The notes below the pieces were generated by a model. The model made no database searches, was not told the origin of the DNA, and saw only the letters and a list, made by a program, of their open reading frames with translations. A stretch of 64,000 bases of DNA from Spinacia oleracea (lineage: Eukaryota; Streptophyta; Magnoliopsida; Caryophyllales; Amaranthaceae), in NCBI RefSeq assembly GCF_020520425.1, contig NC_079489.1, forward strand, positions 15,462,001 through 15,526,000, given 5' to 3'. Both the position numbers and the translations under genes were made by a program. This document shows positions 43,774-55,200 of this stretch, in pieces. The first letter of the stretch is position 1, and each line of letters begins with the position of its first letter.

Positions 43774-46700
43774 ATGTCCCGCCAATTGACATCCAAGAAA
43801 GTCGCCGTGATAGGCGCCGGCGCTTCCGGGCTGGTAGCAGCGCGTGATCTTAGAAAGGAAGGACACAATGTAGTGGTGTTCGAGCTGGTGGTCAGTTGGG
43901 CGGTGTTTGGGTTTACTCACCGGAGACTGAGTCAGACCCGCTTGGACTCGATCGTTCATTGTAGTCTCTACAGCTCTCTCCGCACTAATCTTCCTAGAGA
44001 AGTTATGGGGTTTCGTGATTTCCCCTTTGTCCGTTCTGGTAATTTCTTCATGCTCTTTGTCTTTTTATTTGTTTTCTCATTTAATTTTGAGATTTAAAAT
44101 GGGGATTTTGATGCTAAACTTTGTTTGCTATGAATGGTAATTCACCTAATGAGTGATTGAGTGCTTATCTAGCTGGCTTTTCCACCTTAATTCTACAATG
44201 TTGCAATGATTGATGTTGGCAATGATTGATATTGGCGATGATATTGGTGGAGTAAGATACACCACCTTTGACCTTCCCCTATTGAGTAGAGTTAGTTTTG
44301 TTGTTAATCATGTGACTTAGGCTTCCTTTGGTCGATTGGAAAAGAAATTTCAACTTGAGCTCCATTTGGTTTGACGGAAAACACTTGCATTGAAAAATGA
44401 TGTTCTATTGAAAACATTGTTCAAGGAGCAAAGCAATTGTATACTTCGTATTAGTTTTCTACAAGAAAGATAGAAAAGGAAAATGGAAGTGAAAGGGATA
44501 GGATGGATATATGGGAGGAGTGAAAAAGGAAGGTAAGGAGTGGGCGAGGGCGAGTGAGATGTGGCTTCCATTCCTTACAAAAGAAATGGTTTTCCACTCT
44601 TGGGAGAACTATTTCCCACCCCTTTACAACTAAACAAAAGAAAATGGGAAAATGTTTCTCGGAAAAAGGTTTTTCACTTAACCAAACACTCTCCATGGGT
44701 CTTCCATGGGAAATGCAATTGAAGATTGGAAATAACTAGACAGCAAAAAATATTGGAAATGGAAGAAAGGAGAGTAAGTGGGGAAGGTAAGGAACGGAGA
44801 AGAAAATGTGACATTCCTTCCTTACAAAAAGATATGTTTTCTACCCTTAGGAAAACTATTTCTCATCCCTTTACAAACCAAGCGGAGGAAAATGGAATGA
44901 TTTCATCCCAACTAACAATATGAGCATGTGTGTTGGTGACCAGTTGACCATAAATACAGACCAGATCTATATTTCACTAGGGCTAGTATGTTACCATGAC
45001 CAAGATCATCGATGGAGTGCATAATATTTCAAGGATATCAGGGCCAACACGGAAGTGTAGTGCTCCTCATGGAGTCAGATTTATAGGTCTCTCTTAACTT
45101 TGTTACTACACTCAGTACTCATTAGTAAAGTAGTAACAGGGTGGAACAAATCTGATATTGCAGCTCATCATGCTTTATTGTAGAGCACTTTTCCTTTGGA
45201 GGGGATTTACAAGTTGGTGGACATACAGTGAGAAATAAATCAATGAGTGAACAAGCTGTCCTATATGGCACACACACTCACAATAAGGAGTACAGACTTC
45301 AGGTCTTCAGCCTAGTCTCATCTATTTAGAGTAATTTTCATTCCGATACAATCACGTGTAGATTTTTTGAAAAATATACCAATGAAATTATCTCAAACTA
45401 CCTCACATGTACATTTTGTTCAAATTACTATCTGTAATATTCCTTTTAATAACTACCTTAAAATTTCAGAAATTTAAGATTTTGCTGTCTCTGAATTAAC
45501 CAGATACTTTTTGTACAACTGGCTGGCGAGACTTTGTTTTTATTTAAATGGTTACCTTAGAAGTCCAAAAGCTTAAGTTTGCTACACTTTATTGGTGCAG
45601 TTGACAGATTCTGTTAAGTTGTAGCAAAAATTATGTTTGTGATATACAAAGACGCTTCATAATAATGTTTTTTGTCAAAAGTTGTTATTTATTTGAGAAA
45701 TGGGAAGGTGATTTTGTTTCTGTTGACATATTGTGAAGACTATAATACATGCATATTGTCATTGATTTCTGGGATTGGTCATCTTACTGGTGGAGGTGCT
45801 TGCTTTTTCCCTTACAGGCAAAGCTGACAGAGATTCACGAAGGTTTCCAGTTCACCAGGAGGTGCTGAGATATTTTGAGGATTTTTCTTGTGAGTTTGGA
45901 CTTGATGAATTAATTCGTTACGAGACAGAGGTTAGCTCTGTCAGGTTGGAGACAGATGGAAAGTGGATGGTGAAACGTAGGAGAATTGGTGGAGATGAGG
46001 GCAGTGAAGTGGATGAAATTTATGATGCTGTGGTTATCTGCACTGGACGTTACACTGAACCACAACTTGCTGATAATATTCCAGGTAATTTAGACTAGTT
46101 GCTATAATTGGTGCCTTTCAAATCTTTGAAATCTTGCTGATAGTGAATTACAGAGTAAAAGTTTAGGCTTTTATTGTTGTGTACTTGCGTTGTCTCTATG
46201 GGGTGAAAGATGATAATCATTTAACCCTAAAGCTCGTAACGCTACTTGAGAAGATGTGTCACACACTCACACTACAGTTAACAATCGGACATGAATGTGA
46301 AGAAAATAGGCTGAAGAATCATGAAGCAAGAGTGTTGAATATCTGTAATAAAATTGGTTCTGAAAGTTTTTTTCTAAGTCATTAAAATCACGCAGTTATT
46401 GTTGCTAGATATCTCATCTTTACAAATTTATCTTTTGTATGATTGATAATATCTTGCAGGCATTGACCTCTGGCCAGGGAGGCAAATTCATAGCCACAAT
46501 TATCGTATTCCAGAACCCTATCGAGACCAAGTATGGTACTGATTCATTTTTTTGGTTATTCTGTACATTTTTATAGTTTTAGTTGCCTATACGCGTGAAG
46601 TGCAGTGTTTATGCATGTGATTTTTCATTTTGGAGTAGTTGTACATTGGAGTTGATTGCTACATTTGTTGATACTGCTATAAACTCCCTTATGTCTATCC

Positions 46701-49700
46701 TCAGTTTGACTTATGGTGACAAAATATTCAATCAGGGCTTGGTGGTAGAAAGTATTGGTGGTTTCTGCTGTTATTCTGATCAATGAATATCAACTAACCT
46801 TGTTAAGTTATACATCAAAAAGAGAAATGCATATCAATTTTTGTTGCTAAATATAAGTGATAAATCAGTGGACAGTCAATACTTTTCTTTAGGGTTACTG
46901 ATAGTTTTTCAGTGTGGCGGATAATGATTAAATTCTGATAAGAGAATCTTCCAAGTGCGTGACTGTTGATATGAAGTTATTATTGGCTTTTTTGAGTTGT
47001 ATAATCTTCTTCCTTCTTTTTCCTGTTTCTGTTAGTCTTGGAATAACTAACCTGCTATCTTGAATGCCTTACTGCTTCGTCAGGTTGTAGTTCTGATAGG
47101 GGTTGGATCTAGTGCTGTCGATATCAGTAGGGACATTGCTGGATTGGCCAAAGAAGTCCACGTAACAACTAGATCTGTAACAGCAGGAAGAATGACTAGA
47201 TTTGGAAACCATCCTGTATATGATAACTTGTGGCTCCATCCAATGGTAAACCAACTCAACTCACTTAGAGGAAGGCCAGCTTCTAATGTGAATACTTCTT
47301 TGAAAAGTTCTTTGATTGTCCCAGATGCTATGATAAATTGATAAAACCACCTTCTAATGTGAATATTGCAGATAGAAGAAGCCTATCAAGATGGTCGAGT
47401 ATTGTTTCAAGATGGGAGTGTGGTCCTTCCAGATGTCATTCTCCATTGCACCGGGTATTTCTTAAATTCCTTCACTAACTTTTACTCTTCATACCCATGT
47501 CAGACACTTGACACCCTAACAAGGGTATGAAATCTATACTCGACACTTCAACTTTGAACCAGATACCAATTATGTTGAGCCACATTCAATAGAGGGAAAG
47601 AGGAGAAAATATTGTGATATTCGCCAGTTTGAATGTGCTTATAAGTTCTTTGAGATCAGGATTTTCACAAAACTAGCAAAGAAAACCTGAAGTGTGTGTA
47701 ATCTATGTTACTCGGACTCAGATGAAAGAAAACATGATTTTAGTCCAAAATGAAGTGTCCGGTGTCCTTACCCATGTCCGAGGGTTGAGGATCCGACACG
47801 GGTACTTGAGGTAAAATGAAGAGTGCAACTGTGCAAGTAACATAGTGTCTAATTATTACATGAAAACCGCATGCAAAAAGTCTGTCAAACTTTGTTAATT
47901 GTTAGAATTGTGACAACATGCTTGTGTCTGAATTTTGAAATCTGATGTGTCTGGCAATTGGATATTTAATTACCCGAACCCAAAACTTGTGTCCGTATTT
48001 GACTATCCTAGTAACATAGTAGAGGACAGTCCACAAATTTACAATCTAGAGAATCAATCTCTTAAGTCTTGTTAGAATTGAGGAAATAGGAAGAAGAAAG
48101 GAAGAAGAAAGCATGGAAGCCATTGTTAGAGCTTGGTAGCTCGTGAGCTTTGAGAGAGAAAACTAAAGACTACATTTTATTAATTGTGTAACTAATTGAG
48201 ATAGTACAAAGCTAGAGTATTTATACTAAGTAACAAACTAATTACAAGCTAATGTTCTATACTATGTTATATACTCCAATACCCCCCCTCAAACTGGAGA
48301 TGGTGTAAACATCTTCAGTTTGAAAGCTTCAAATCAGATTCTTTCATTAACTTTGCACCAAGAACTCCTCATGAACAAGCATAGATGTTGGCCACTGCTG
48401 TTGCTGTTGTACCAACTGCTCATATCAAACTGCAACGTCCAATATTGCCTTGAAGAAATGAGCCTCAATGGGTCTCATCAAAAGAATGATCACAATGGAT
48501 CAATGAAAACTGACATCTTTGGGTCACAAAACTGACCTCTTTGGGTCTCAAAACTGACCTCTTTGGGTCTCAAAATTGACCTCTTTGGGTCTCAAAATTG
48601 ACCTCTTTGGGTCTCAAAATTGATCTGTTGCTGGAAAAATGAACAAATTTGACCTGATTATACAGGTACTGAACTCCAGATCTGTTGCTGGAAAGAAATG
48701 TTGAATCGTGCCAACATTCAAAAAAAAAAAAAAAAACCTCAAACCAAATATGGCAACCAAACATGCCAACAGTCAACACAATCAACCTTCATTATCTGCA
48801 GAACAACCATTTCGGAGCAAAGTATCCTCCTCCTTTATTTATCCAGTGCACAGCTAAACTATGCTAAACCAGAGTACCCATGCAAGCGACAAGACCTGTA
48901 GTCTTAAACCACACACAACACCAAAAAAATGCTTAGAAAGCCTGCAAGCTGAATTTAGGTGTGACACCTTTGATCGTCCCATGACTGCAAAGAAAGACTT
49001 TAGCGCCATGATCAGACAAGTTTTAATAGTGGGGACAGCAGCACGAATCCTCGTATCATCAGTAATGTTAGAATTATCAACCAATGGAACATTCAAAACC
49101 ACACGAACATATACTCCATTCCCCCTTCAAATCTGCCTCTTTTAGTGTTGATACACTTCTATTTACCTTCACCAGTGTCATCATTCTCACTTACATTTCC
49201 AGAAAAGAATCCCATTATTCCTGTAACTCTATTTGGTTTAAAATGGTCACCACATCAAGATGTAATGGGTTTGAGAAACCTGAATCCTATTAGCAAGGTG
49301 AATCAAACCTTCTCTAGCCACATTCATCAAAGAAGATGAACTCAATTCTCTCGAATCCATCCAAAGATCGAAATGATTTCAACCAAAAATTATTCCGATT
49401 CTCACACAAGAACCAGTAACAAGAAAATGCAATTTGAACAAATGAAATCGGGAATTAAACCCTGGCTTTTCCCTAAAACCTTCAAGAAACTTCTTCGGAC
49501 CAGAGATTATCTCTACAAGGAGTTGGCTAAAAGAACAGGCCAACCAGTAGAAAATGTTCACCAAGAATCATTTCCAGTATGATACCAAGACACTTATAAG
49601 CCTGAGTTAACCTATGGCCTAAGAACTACCCAGATCAAACACTAGAATCGCAAATTACAACCACATCTTAGAACAACACCCATGAATTACTCACACCAAG

Positions 49701-51955
49701 ACTTCAATTAGAACATGTAATATAAAACCCAGAAATTCGGCAACATACATCAATCAAACAAATGCAAGAAAAAAAAAAAAAAAAACTCCAATATCAACAC
49801 TCTGATATTCTCAACATTGCACAGAATTATCAAGAACTTGCCAAACTCACTGATTCAAGATCATCCGAGTCAACACCAATCAGAAACGACCAAACAATCA
49901 ACCCAAAGCTATCAACCCATAAATCGAAAAATAATTTGGAGTTTTCAAACCTTGAAGAAGACGACGACGGAAGAGCATTTGCAACCAAATAACGAATTAA
50001 CCTCCGTTCAGACACGCCGAGGAACACGGAAACGCAAATTTCTTCAAGAATCTATCAGCAATACCAGATTCTTGCAAATAATCGAAAATCTTCAAGAACC
50101 CTAGAATTGGGGAAAACTCAAGAATCAAAAAATTGTTTAATTCAAGGTTCTAGAGAAGATTTGTGTGCGAATTTAGAAGATATTAGGGCGAATTAAGACC
50201 CTAATTCGTCGAATTTTGACCCAATTCGAGCAAAAATTTCGAAGCAGAAAATTTGGAGAAATTTTGACGAATTAGTAATTTGATTCGAACAGAAGTTTAA
50301 TGCGGACTTGAAGAGCTGCGATCGTTCCCGCTCTGATACCATGTTAGAATTGAGGAAATAGGAAGAAGAAAGGAAGAAGGAAGCATGGAAGCCATTGTTA
50401 GAGCTTGGTAGCTCGTGAGCTTTGAGAGAGAAAACTAAAGACTACATTTTATTAATTGTGTAACTAATTGAGATAGTACAAAGCTAGAGTATTTATACTA
50501 AGTAACAAACTAATTACAAGCTAATGTTCTATACTATGTTATATACTCCAATAAGTCTTAACTTCTGATGGACTGATACATCATTCGTCAGGTACAAGCG
50601 TCATTTCCCTTTTCTTCATACCGGTAATGTCGTGAATGTTGATGATAATCGTGTGGGGCCGCTGTACAAGCATGTGTTTCCTCCTGCATTAGCCCCAGGG
50701 ATCTCCTTTGTTGGTGTTCCATCTGTTGTAAGAACTTTTCTGGCGTTAATAGTTTCTACCATTTAGGGGAGATTTGATTTTCAATACTAGATAAAACTGT
50801 CTTCTCGAATTTCATGTTAGGATGCCACTTTTTTCCTTTCCGAACTTCAAAGTAAGTGGATAGCAGGCGTTTTATCTGGGCGGATATCACTTCCATCTGA
50901 AGAACAGATGATGGAAGATGTTGAAGCCTTCTACTCAGAATTAGAAGCTGAGGGAGTTCCAAAGCGCTACACACATAAGATCGATTATTCTAAGGTACTC
51001 CCTCCGTATTTTTTTAAGAGATACACTTGCCTTTTCCGGCCGTATTTATTTAAGAGATACACTTGCCATTTTTAGTAACTTATCAACCCCACCATCTAAT
51101 TAAATAATACATCTAATATACCCTATCACCCACCATCCTATTAAACAAATATTTTCATAAACCCACCCCACCCTCCACCCACCAAAATGACATGGTCCCC
51201 ACATATTTAATTATTAAAATATCTATCCAACCCCACTTGCTTTATTATTTTATTTCATTCAATTATTCTTCTTAATACCCGTGCCCGACCAAGTGTGTCT
51301 CTTAAAAAAATACGGAGGGAGTAAATTTTACTCAATAAGAATAGTTTTCCTTCAATACTTACATTCACGTACAAACTAGCTAAGAAACATTGACAGAAAA
51401 ATTAATAAAAATAGAAAAGGACTTGTTATACTCTGAAGTTTATACTTAATTAGTTGAGAGCTATGCAAGCAGTAGTGTATCAGCAATTATGAATTATAAT
51501 GTCTTTCTGAGTGTTCTAAGTTCTAACCTTGTTTTGAATTAGTAAGTACAGAACACTTGACAATGATTTGATTAATGGTTTTGCTTCAAAAGAGCTGTGT
51601 CTTGTTTCATAAAAATGTAAATCCCGTTTTGTAATATAATATAAATAAAATAAACAATACATATTAAGAAGATGAATGTAGCTGAGATGCGTATGTTAAG
51701 TGGACAATTTGAGTTGAATGTTGGATTTCTACACAGCGAGTATGTGGGCCATATGAATACGAGGATTGGGTTGCTGGAGAATCGGGCTACCCTCTCACAG
51801 AAGAATGGAGGAAGAATATGTATAGAAGGACAGGAGTCCGCATGTTTAAACAAACAGAGACTTATCGTGATGAATGGGATGACCAACACTTGGTCTTGGA
51901 AGCGCATCAACATTTTATGCAACAAAAGGTCTTGTGTGCAACAGGTGCACATTAA
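43774..51955 (+). CDS. flavin-containing monooxygenase (FMO GS-OX-like), eight exons, 458 aa
   Basis: FAD/NADPH-dependent monooxygenase. Relatives S-oxygenate methylthioalkyl glucosinolates or other soft nucleophiles. The substrate here is unknown. Exons: 43774-44038, 45818-46084, 46460-46530, 47084-47245, 47372-47454, 50592-50727, 50821-50994, 51737-51955 (1377 bp, all GT-AG, frame closed). The FAD motif is GAGASG (14-19), the FMO signature is W-P-G-xxx-H-xxx-Y (182-192, with W for the usual F), the NADPH motif is GVGSSA (207-212), and LHCTGYK follows. Residues 38-58 are out of the family frame: the same DNA read one frame over gives [20 protein letters not shown], the expected FMO text, so two compensating indels scramble 21 residues without closing the frame. 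Intron 5 carries an LTR element and intron 7 a MITE in its donor. The stop codon lies in a palindrome where the next transposon may begin. Function of this allele is doubtful. Confidence 0.9.
44530..44910. repeat. diverged duplicated segment in FMO intron 1
   Basis: The block at 44571-44632 (attccttacaaaag...ctatttcccacccctttacaa) recurs at 44814-44878 with many substitutions. Both copies are preceded by a ggtaagga purine-rich stretch. It may be the arms of an old MITE, but no boundaries were found. Confidence 0.5.
48070..48281 (-). repeat. LTR (3' LTR of the minus-strand element)
   Basis: It reads TGTTAGAATTG...CTCCAATA on the plus strand. In transcript sense it runs TATTGG...CTAACA, so its 5' end is TA rather than the usual TG. 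Confidence 0.92.
48282..48290 (-). other. polypurine tract of the intron-5 element
   Basis: On the minus strand GAGGGGGGG directly precedes the 3' LTR. Confidence 0.8.
48512..48625. repeat. 22-bp tandem repeat inside the intron-5 element
   Basis: CTCTTTGGGTCTCAAAATTG and AC repeat about five times with C/T variation at one position. It is non-coding and close to the 3' LTR. Confidence 0.85.
50330..50341 (-). other. primer-binding site (tRNA-iMet) of the intron-5 element
   Basis: The plus-strand GCTCTGATACCA is the complement of TGGTATCAGAGC and directly abuts the right LTR. Confidence 0.88.
50342..50553 (-). repeat. LTR (5' LTR of the minus-strand element)
   Basis: It has the same 212-bp length as 48070-48281 and differs by one visible base (aagaaggaag versus aagaagaaag). 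Confidence 0.92.
50998..51321. mobile_element. Stowaway MITE inside the FMO intron-7 splice donor (324 bp)
   Basis: CTCCCTCCGTATTTTTTTAA at the left mirrors TTAAAAAAATACGGAGGGAG at the right. The TA target duplication on the left (50996-50997) is part of the donor itself: exon 7 ends at 50994, so the intron begins G-TA-CTCC. The right copy of TA is followed by AATTTT, so the original donor read GTAAAT. Confidence 0.93.
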
Positions 51956-51969
51956 TATTAATGTGCACC
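51944..51969. repeat. perfect 26-bp palindrome over the FMO stop codon
   Basis: Each arm is GGTGCACATTAAT or its complement, with no mismatch. The FMO stop (TAA, 51953-51955) lies inside. It may mark the left end of the large Mutator-like element or a recombination junction. Confidence 0.85.
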
Positions 51970-52009
51970 AAGTTGTCACACGTGTGAACGGAGTAAACAA
52001 AACGCGCAG

Positions 52010-52290
52010 GAAAAAAAGAAAGAAAGAAATAATCACGCAAAGAAAGAAAGAGGAGAGAGAAAACGCTCACAAAAAAAATCGCAGAAAAATCGAAATCGAG
52101 AAGGAAGGAAGGAAGAAGGAAGAAGGAAGAAGGAAGGAAGAAGAACGCAATCGAAATCGATCAAAATAGGAGAGAGAAACAACAAAAACGATCGAAAACG
52201 AGAAGGAAGAAGGAAGAAGGACATTGAAATCCAAACTGAAGAGAAGGAAGAAGAACGCAATCGAAATCGAGATCGAAATTGTGAAATCAA
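52010..52290 (+). promoter_or_regulatory. purine-rich leader of the transposase gene
   Basis: The plus strand is almost pure A/G for about 280 bp (GGAAGAAGGAAG and AAAGAAAGAAAG tracts). GAAGAACGCAATCGAAATCG occurs twice (about 52139 and 52250). It sits directly before the start codon at 52297 and is probably the 5' leader. GAGA-type tracts can act as plant promoter elements. Confidence 0.45.
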
Positions 52291-52296
52291 TATCTA

Positions 52297-55200
52297 ATGG
52301 AAAACCTAATTAGGAGTGTGATTCAATCCACTCAAAGAATTCAAGTTCCTGTTGAACCAGATATTCAAGATGCAACAATGGAGGACGTTCTCAACAATTG
52401 CATCGAAAACAATGCTTTGGCACAGGAACGTGAAGAAGGGGAGACAATGGAAGCTGAAGAACAACATACTATTTCTGATTTTGAAGGTATGAATAATTAA
52501 TTATATGTTTGAAGTTAAAGTTATGGTTATAAATGTAAAAGTTAGGGATATTCCTGTTAAAGTTAGGTAAATCCGTAAATGTGTTGATTTGGCTGAAGTA
52601 TTGGTGTTTGAAAAACTTACAGATATCAAAGTTAAAGTTTAGGTATTCAGAGTAAAAGTTAAGTAAGTAAAATGTAAAGTTATAGTTATGCATAAAAGTT
52701 ATAGTTTATACGTTCAAAGTTAAAGTTATAGTTATGAATGAAAAAGTTAGAGATATTCCTGTAAAAGTTATGTAAATGTGTTGGTTTGGCTGAAAAATAG
52801 GTGTTTGAAAAAGTTACAGATATCAAAGTTAAAGTTGAGGTTTTTAGAGTAAAAGTTAAGTATTGAAATGTAAAGTTTAGAATATTTGCTTAGATTTTAA
52901 ACATGATTTTAATAAAGAATTTACATGGTTTTATGCATAAAAGTTATAGTTTGATGCATAAAAGTTAGCCTTGTTTAAATAGATATAAGGCTTGTTTTAG
53001 TAAAAGTTATAGTGTTATCCATAAAAGTTAGACTTATTGTTGTAAAAGTTACAGTTTTATGCGTAAAAATTAGGCTTGTTTTAGTAAAAGTTAGCCTTGT
53101 TTTAGTAAAAGTTAAAGTTCTATGCATAGAAGTAAAACTTGTTTTAGTAAATGTTGGCCTTGTTTTAATAAAAGTTATAGTATTATGCGTAAAAGTTAGG
53201 GTTTAATAATAAAAATTTTTGCTGATTTTTGGTAATTGCAATAACAGAACCGGATCAAGATATTGTTGGAACACTGATGGGATACACTGCTGAAACAGTG
53301 GAGGAACTTCTAGGTTTCTACGAAAAACATGCTAGTGAGGTTGGGTTTTCCATAAGGAAAGGAAACACGAGATTCAAAGTTGGGACAAGAATCGTGCTTG
53401 AAAAGACATATGTTTGTTCAGCAGCAGGAGTAACAAACAAAGGAAAGAACAAAAAGAAAAAAGTGCAAACAGTTGTTCCTGTGGTTCCTGTGGTGCCCAA
53501 AAAAGAGAGAAAACCAAGGCAAGTTTCGATCACGAGAACTCAATGTAGGGCTTGCTTGAGAGTGAAAATGAATTCTGAAGGCAGATATGAGGTTGTTAAT
53601 CATGTGATAATGCACAACCATGATTTAACTAGAAGTCAATGGCACTACTTGCATAGATCTGAAAGGCAAATAACGGAAGAGAAGAGGGAGGCAATTGAAA
53701 CTATGCAAAAATCTGGTAATAGTTACATTTTGATAGTTAAACTTTTATGTTCTGTGTAAAAGTTATTGTTTTGATACTCATCCTTTTGTTACTGCAATCA
53801 CCTTCTAAGATGAAAAAAGTTGGAAATATAAAAGTCACACTCATCTCAGTTAAAATTAAGCTTTTTAAAGTAAAAGTTAGGTTAGGGTAGAATGAGAACT
53901 GTCTTTAACTTTGACAACAATTTCCTTAACTTTAACCTACATAACCACAACTTTAACACAAAAATTAACTATAAGGTGTTAAAGTTAAGTTAATGACAAT
54001 TAAAGTTTTAGAAGTTAAAGTTAAGCTTTTTAAAGTAAAAGTTAGGTTAGAGTAGAATGAAGACTGTTTTTGACTTTGACAACGATTTCCTTAACTTTAA
54101 CCTAAATAACAACAACTTTAACAAAGAAAATTAACTATAAGGTGTTAAAGTTAAGTTATTGACAATTAAAGTTTTAAAAGTTAAAGTTAGCCTTTTTGTA
54201 CTAAAAGTCAGGTCTGAAGAAGTAAAAGTTAAACATTTTGCCGAAACTATTATTTTATTTACATTCTTTTATGCTCAATTGACAGGTCTGTCATCCACGG
54301 CTTCCTTTAACTACATGGCAATTGAAGCTGGAGGTGAAGAAAATTTGGGACACTCGAAGAAAGACCATCTAAATTACTGCACGAGGTTAAAAATGAAGCA
54401 AATAGAAGGAGGTGATGCACAAGCAGTAACTGACATAATGTATTTAGAGCTTGAAGGTGACCCAAACTTCTTTTTTAGATTTAGATTGGATGAAAAAGGT
54501 AAATTGAGGAGTTTGTTTTGGAGGGACTCTATGATGATGGAAGACTATGGAATTTTTGGAGATATAGTGGTTTTTGACACAACGTATAGAACAAACAGGT
54601 ATAACCTAATTTGTGCTCCAATAGTTGGAATAAACAACCACTGGAACAATTGCATGTTTGGTTGTGCATTCATAGGAGATGAAAAGATTGAGTCGTTTGT
54701 GTGGCTTCTACAAACTTTCAAAAAGTCAATGGGGGGAAAAAGTCCAATATCAATCTTTACAGATCAAGATGCAGCAATGAACAATGGCATCAATCAGGTA
54801 AAAATCCAAGATTTATCCTTTTCAGAGTCCTTAACTTTAACTTCATATTCCTCAACTTTAAGTTCATAGTCCTTAACTTTAACTTCCAAATCTTTAACTT
54901 TAAGTTCAGAATCCTTAACCTTAAATTTAGAAATCTTAACTTTAATTTTAGAATCCTAAAGTTTAAATTTAGAATACTTAACCTTAACTTTAGGATCCTT
55001 AACTTTAACTTTAACTTTAAAATTCTTAACTTTAATTTCAATATTCTTAACTTTAACTTCAAAAATCTCAACTTTTAACATTGAGTTGTATATGCAGGTC
55101 TTTCCAGATTCAAGACACAGATTATGTGTATGGCATTTGCATCAGAATGCTATTACCAGATTTGGGGCATTGAAACGAGATCCAACTTTTAAGAAGACAT

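Larger units (their letters stand above)
48070..50553 (-). mobile_element. young non-autonomous LTR retroelement in FMO intron 5 (2484 bp)
   Basis: Two 212-bp LTRs that appear identical except for one base bracket the element. A perfect 5-bp target duplication, AGTCT, flanks it (48065-48069, 50554-50558). The primer site (TGGTATCAGAGC on the minus strand) abuts the right LTR, and a G-rich polypurine tract abuts the left, so the element is transcribed from the minus strand. The 2.06-kb interior has no gag or pol; its short frames match nothing I recognise. It must have been mobilised in trans, probably by a copia element. Confidence 0.92.

Noticed and set aside
48282..50341. Degenerate gag or pol in the intron-5 LTR element
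   Set aside because: I looked for zinc knuckle, DSGA, YVDD and integrase motifs on both strands and found none.
51572..52290. Open frames 51672-52169 (+) and 51572-52036, 52033-52290 (-)
   Set aside because: They are shadows of FMO exon 8 in another frame and of the purine-rich leader (K/R/E-rich or F/L/S-rich composition).
54790..55078. Open frames rich in N-F-N-F or K-L-K-L heptads (also at 57674-57901, 61791-62043, 63182-63367, 63565-63768)
   Set aside because: They are translations of the ~21-bp repeat. Both strands and several frames are open because the unit length is near a multiple of three and lacks stops. They lie in introns or between genes.
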